From assembly GCF_002483205.1 (NCBI RefSeq), contig NZ_DLHM01000005.1, positions 418,625 to 482,624 of the forward strand: 64,000 nucleotides of DNA. The letters run 5' to 3'. This DNA is from Flavihumibacter sp. UBA7668 (GTDB lineage Bacteria; Bacteroidota; Bacteroidia; Chitinophagales; Chitinophagaceae). The position numbers were made by a program, and so were the translations under genes. Under the pieces are notes generated by a model, which searched no databases, was not told the origin of the DNA, and saw only the letters and a list, made by a program, of their open reading frames with translations. Position 1 is the stretch's first letter. Each line of letters begins with the position of its first letter. This document shows positions 61,525 through 64,000 of the stretch, piece after piece.

Positions 61525-63354
61525 TCAGGATTTACCGGCATGAAAATACTCCCAAACCAGTTTAGCCTTTGCCTTTCCTATTTCCTGACTGATTTCTTCC
61601 AAACTTCGTTCCCTTATTTGGGTAATGCTTCGGAATGCCCTTAATAATTGGGTGGCCGTTGATTTTCCGATTCCCGGTATGGTTTCCAATTCGTTTTTGA
61701 AAGTTCCCTTGCTTCGCTGATTGCGGTGAAAACTTATTCCGAACCGATGCACTTCATCGCGAATGCGCCGGATCAATTTTAATGACTCACTGTTATAGGG
61801 TAATCTCAATGATTCGGAATCACCCGGGAAAAACAGTTCTTCCTCATTTTTTGCCAGTCCAACCAGGGTCATGCTGCCCGTTAATTCCAGTTCTTTTATC
61901 GCCTCCATTGCTGCACCCAGCTGTCCTTTACCTCCATCAATAATAACTAATTGCGGCAACGGACTTTGTTCGTCTTTCAAACGCTTATACCGCCGGGTTA
62001 CCACTTCTTTCATCGTTGCAAAATCATTGATACCTTCAACGGTTTTTACATTGAAATGACGATAGTCTTTTTTACTGGCAATTCCTTCCTTAAAACAGAC
62101 CATTGCCGAAACCGGAAAAGCTCCCTGGAAATTGGAATTGTCAAAACATTCTATATGCACAGGCAATTCCGGCAACTGCAAATCTTCCATCAGCTGATAC
62201 AGTACCTGCTTCTTTTCGAAGTCGGATTTACCTTCAAGATGAAGGGTTTTTTTTCTTCTTATTTCGTCCTGGAAATAATTCACATTTTTCTGGGAGAGCT
62301 CCAGCAGTTTTTTCTTGTCTCCAGCTTTTGGAACAGTAATCGTCAGCACATCTTCTTCAATGGATTCTTCCTGCCAGTCGGGCAATTCAAAAGGTACAAT
62401 CAGTTCGGTTGCAAAACTATTAAAGGAGGCTCTCAGTTGTCCGATTGCATACCGTAATACCTGCTCTTCTGTTTCATCCAAATGTGTTTCCAGCTGAATG
62501 GTATGCGTTTGTACAATTGTTCCATGCTGCACCATCAGGTAGTTGACATAGGCAATATCACCGTCTTTTAAAATCGAAAACACGTCCAGGTTGCCGAGGT
62601 GTTTGCTTACAATGACAGAACGCGACTGGTATTGCTCCAGGTGTTCCAGTTTGCGTCGCATCATCTCTGCTTTTTCAAACTGAAGATTCATGGCATACTG
62701 TTGCATCTCCTGTTTGAATTGTTGCATTACCGGCCCCAGATTGCCCTTCATAAGATTTCTTAATTGCAAGAGGCCATCCCGGTATTCTTCTTCGGTTTGC
62801 AATGCCTCACATGGACCTTTACAATTGCCTAAATGATATTCCAGACAAACTTTATATTTCCCCTTTTGAATATTGGCACTGCTCAGGTTCAGCTTGCAGG
62901 TTCTGAGCGGAATGGTTAGTTTGATGAAATCCAATAGTTCCCGCACTTTTCCAACAGAAGTGAACGGGCCCAGGTATTCCGATCCGTCATTGATTTTTTT
63001 CCTGGTAAAAAATACCCGCGGAAACGGTTCTTTTTTTATAACCAGATAAGGATAGGTTTTATCGTCTTTCAGATCAATATTATAGCGGGGCAGGTACTGT
63101 TTGATTAGTGCATTTTCAAGAAGAAATGCATCCTGTTCGGAATCTACAATCGTAAATTCAATCCGTGCTATCCGCTGTACCAGTTCATGGGTTTTATAAC
63201 TGGTAAATGTTTTTGAAAAATAGGAACTGATTCGTTTGCGAAGGCTTTTCGCCTTACCTACATACAGCAGGGTATTGCCACTGTCGAAGTATTTGTAAAT
63301 ACCGGGCGACAATGGAATGGTTGAGGATATTTGTTGAAATTCTGCGGCTGTCAT
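61525..63354 (-). CDS. uvrC: UvrC, excinuclease ABC subunit C
   Basis: A 609-residue UvrC, which makes both incisions in nucleotide excision repair with UvrAB. The N-terminal GIY-YIG nuclease (PGIYKYFDSGNTLLYVGKAKSLRKRISSYFSK in parts) is followed by a cysteine-rich segment (CKLNLSSANIQKGKYKVCLEYHLGNCKGPC in parts), a UVR motif (FEKAEMMRRKLEHLEQYQ), an RNase H-like nuclease domain (VIIDGGKGQL) and tandem HhH at the C-terminus (LETIPGIGKSTATQLLRAF). Length is normal. It is separated from the upstream kinase gene by 89 bases. Confidence 0.96.
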   Translation of the reverse strand: MTAAEFQQISSTIPLSPGIYKYFDSGNTLLYVGKAKSLRKRISSYFSKTFTSYKTHELVQRIARIEFTIVDSEQDAFLLENALIKQYLPRYNIDLKDDKTYPYLVIKKEPFPRVFFTRKKINDGSEYLGPFTSVGKVRELLDFIKLTIPLRTCKLNLSSANIQKGKYKVCLEYHLGNCKGPCEALQTEEEYRDGLLQLRNLMKGNLGPVMQQFKQEMQQYAMNLQFEKAEMMRRKLEHLEQYQSRSVIVSKHLGNLDVFSILKDGDIAYVNYLMVQHGTIVQTHTIQLETHLDETEEQVLRYAIGQLRASFNSFATELIVPFELPDWQEESIEEDVLTITVPKAGDKKKLLELSQKNVNYFQDEIRRKKTLHLEGKSDFEKKQVLYQLMEDLQLPELPVHIECFDNSNFQGAFPVSAMVCFKEGIASKKDYRHFNVKTVEGINDFATMKEVVTRRYKRLKDEQSPLPQLVIIDGGKGQLGAAMEAIKELELTGSMTLVGLAKNEEELFFPGDSESLRLPYNSESLKLIRRIRDEVHRFGISFHRNQRSKGTFKNELETIPGIGKSTATQLLRAFRSITQIRERSLEEISQEIGKAKAKLVWEYFHAGKS

Positions 63355-63357
63355 TCC

Positions 63358-63954
63358 TTATTCAGTTGGATCCCAAACCACTTTTACCTGCGAAAGAAGA
63401 GGCTCGCCAGTTCCTGTTGTTTTGGTCCGCATGATTTGATAATAATGACCATCGTTCCAGAATAATTTTTCCTGCACCAGGGTGTCACCATTCATAAAAG
63501 ATTTCTCAAGGTAGATCGTGCGCACTTTATCAGAAACGGAAGGATCGGGTTTCAATACCACATCTACCCGTTTCAGGGCCATTGTTTCTTCTTTTGACGT
63601 ATAATTAAATGTGATGCTGGGTATCGACTGATCTGCGAAACTGCTTTCAGTGAAAAAGCCGGCCACTTCCGGATCAGCAAGATCAGGTTCCATAAAGGGA
63701 GCTGCCAGATTCGTGCATTCTGCCGTAGACAGTAGGGCGGTATCAGTTCCCTCTGCACCGGATTTGTAAAGGGTCACCGGCAATTGAAGAGAGTCTATCT
63801 CCTTCAGCTCCGACCGGATATAATCCGCAACCGGAAAATGTGCGGTTCTTTCTGTTGATTCCTGATCTGTTGTACTGGTTTTGTCCTTACAGCCAACCTG
63901 CAACAATAGCAGCGTCAACCCCGACAAATAAATCGCTCGATATGAAAATTGCAT
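63358..63954 (-). CDS. Hypothetical lipoprotein upstream of uvrC
   Basis: A 198-residue protein with a lipoprotein signal (LLLLQVGC, Cys22) and a short acidic/polar mature part with no family I recognise. It lies 3 bases before uvrC on the same strand, so the two are probably co-transcribed. A functional link to DNA repair is not indicated by the sequence. The right end is 46 bases from the window edge; the upstream region has a degenerate TAATTTCG element. Confidence 0.8.
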   Translation of the reverse strand: MQFSYRAIYLSGLTLLLLQVGCKDKTSTTDQESTERTAHFPVADYIRSELKEIDSLQLPVTLYKSGAEGTDTALLSTAECTNLAAPFMEPDLADPEVAGFFTESSFADQSIPSITFNYTSKEETMALKRVDVVLKPDPSVSDKVRTIYLEKSFMNGDTLVQEKLFWNDGHYYQIMRTKTTGTGEPLLSQVKVVWDPTE

Positions 63955-64000
63955 GTCCGAAATTACGAATTCCTTTTCACCCGCCGGGTGCCACCGGTCG

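Overview
The window is a chromosomal segment of a gliding-type Bacteroidota, most likely a member of the Chitinophagaceae or a close relative. The evidence is the type IX secretion/gliding cluster gldK-gldL-gldM-gldN, a protein with a C-terminal T9SS sorting domain, start sites preceded by the Bacteroidota -7 element TAnnTTTG, a DUF4271-hemD pair, Wzi-type capsule assembly, and PAS-rich histidine kinases paired with Rcp1-like single-domain receivers. I see no transposase, integrase, phage or CRISPR-Cas gene and no tRNA or rRNA.

Layout. (1) 1-6542, + strand: the end of an exopolysaccharide operon (membrane polymerase/ligase-like end, three glycosyltransferases, polyprenyl glycosylphosphotransferase, Wzi), closed by a hairpin terminator. 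(2) 6636-8147: a T9SS-exported protein with two copies of a PA14-like module. (3) 8386-12116: a small DMT transporter, then a probable electrophile/quinone detoxification operon (ring-cleaving VOC dioxygenase, carboxylesterase, pirin, AraC regulator). The regulator gene contains a perfect 30-bp palindrome. (4) 12126-16373: two exported DUF3857 transglutaminase-like proteins; the second appears to have lost its catalytic residues. (5) 16387-18362: kinase and receiver. (6) 18590-24594: the SUF iron-sulfur operon sufB-C-D-S-E, a DUF59 gene and an Rrf2/IscR-like regulator. (7) 24557-30100: a phosphorelay set (four-PAS kinase, receiver, REC-PAS-PAS-HisKA_3 kinase, divergent LuxR-type regulator). 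(8) 30079-35493: cobalamin salvage (cobT and a BtuB-like receptor behind a cobalamin riboswitch) plus a second TonB receptor. (9) 35549-42078: permease, Cys/Met-metabolism PLP enzyme, TolC, periplasmic adaptor, gpsA. (10) 42417-47262: hemW, a BamA/TamA-like barrel, DUF4271, hemD. (11) 47698-49800: thioredoxin-domain DUF255 protein. (12) 49984-54846: gldKLMN. (13) 55480-61435: receiver and two large kinases. (14) 61525-63954: uvrC and a lipoprotein.

Most of the coding content is recognisable housekeeping or envelope biology. The least explained material is between genes. The first case is 42079-42416, where three blocks of a 33-34 bp tandem repeat flank a possible 41-residue membrane protein. 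The second is 54904-55340, where inverted GGTGAAA arrays enclose nine degenerate ~17-bp units and are followed by a possible small-RNA promoter. The third is 47263-47697, which has weaker GGTGAAA-type ends. These, the palindrome at 11274-11303 and the hairpin-bearing riboswitch are the best leads for undescribed elements. I did not find a convincing new multi-gene system.
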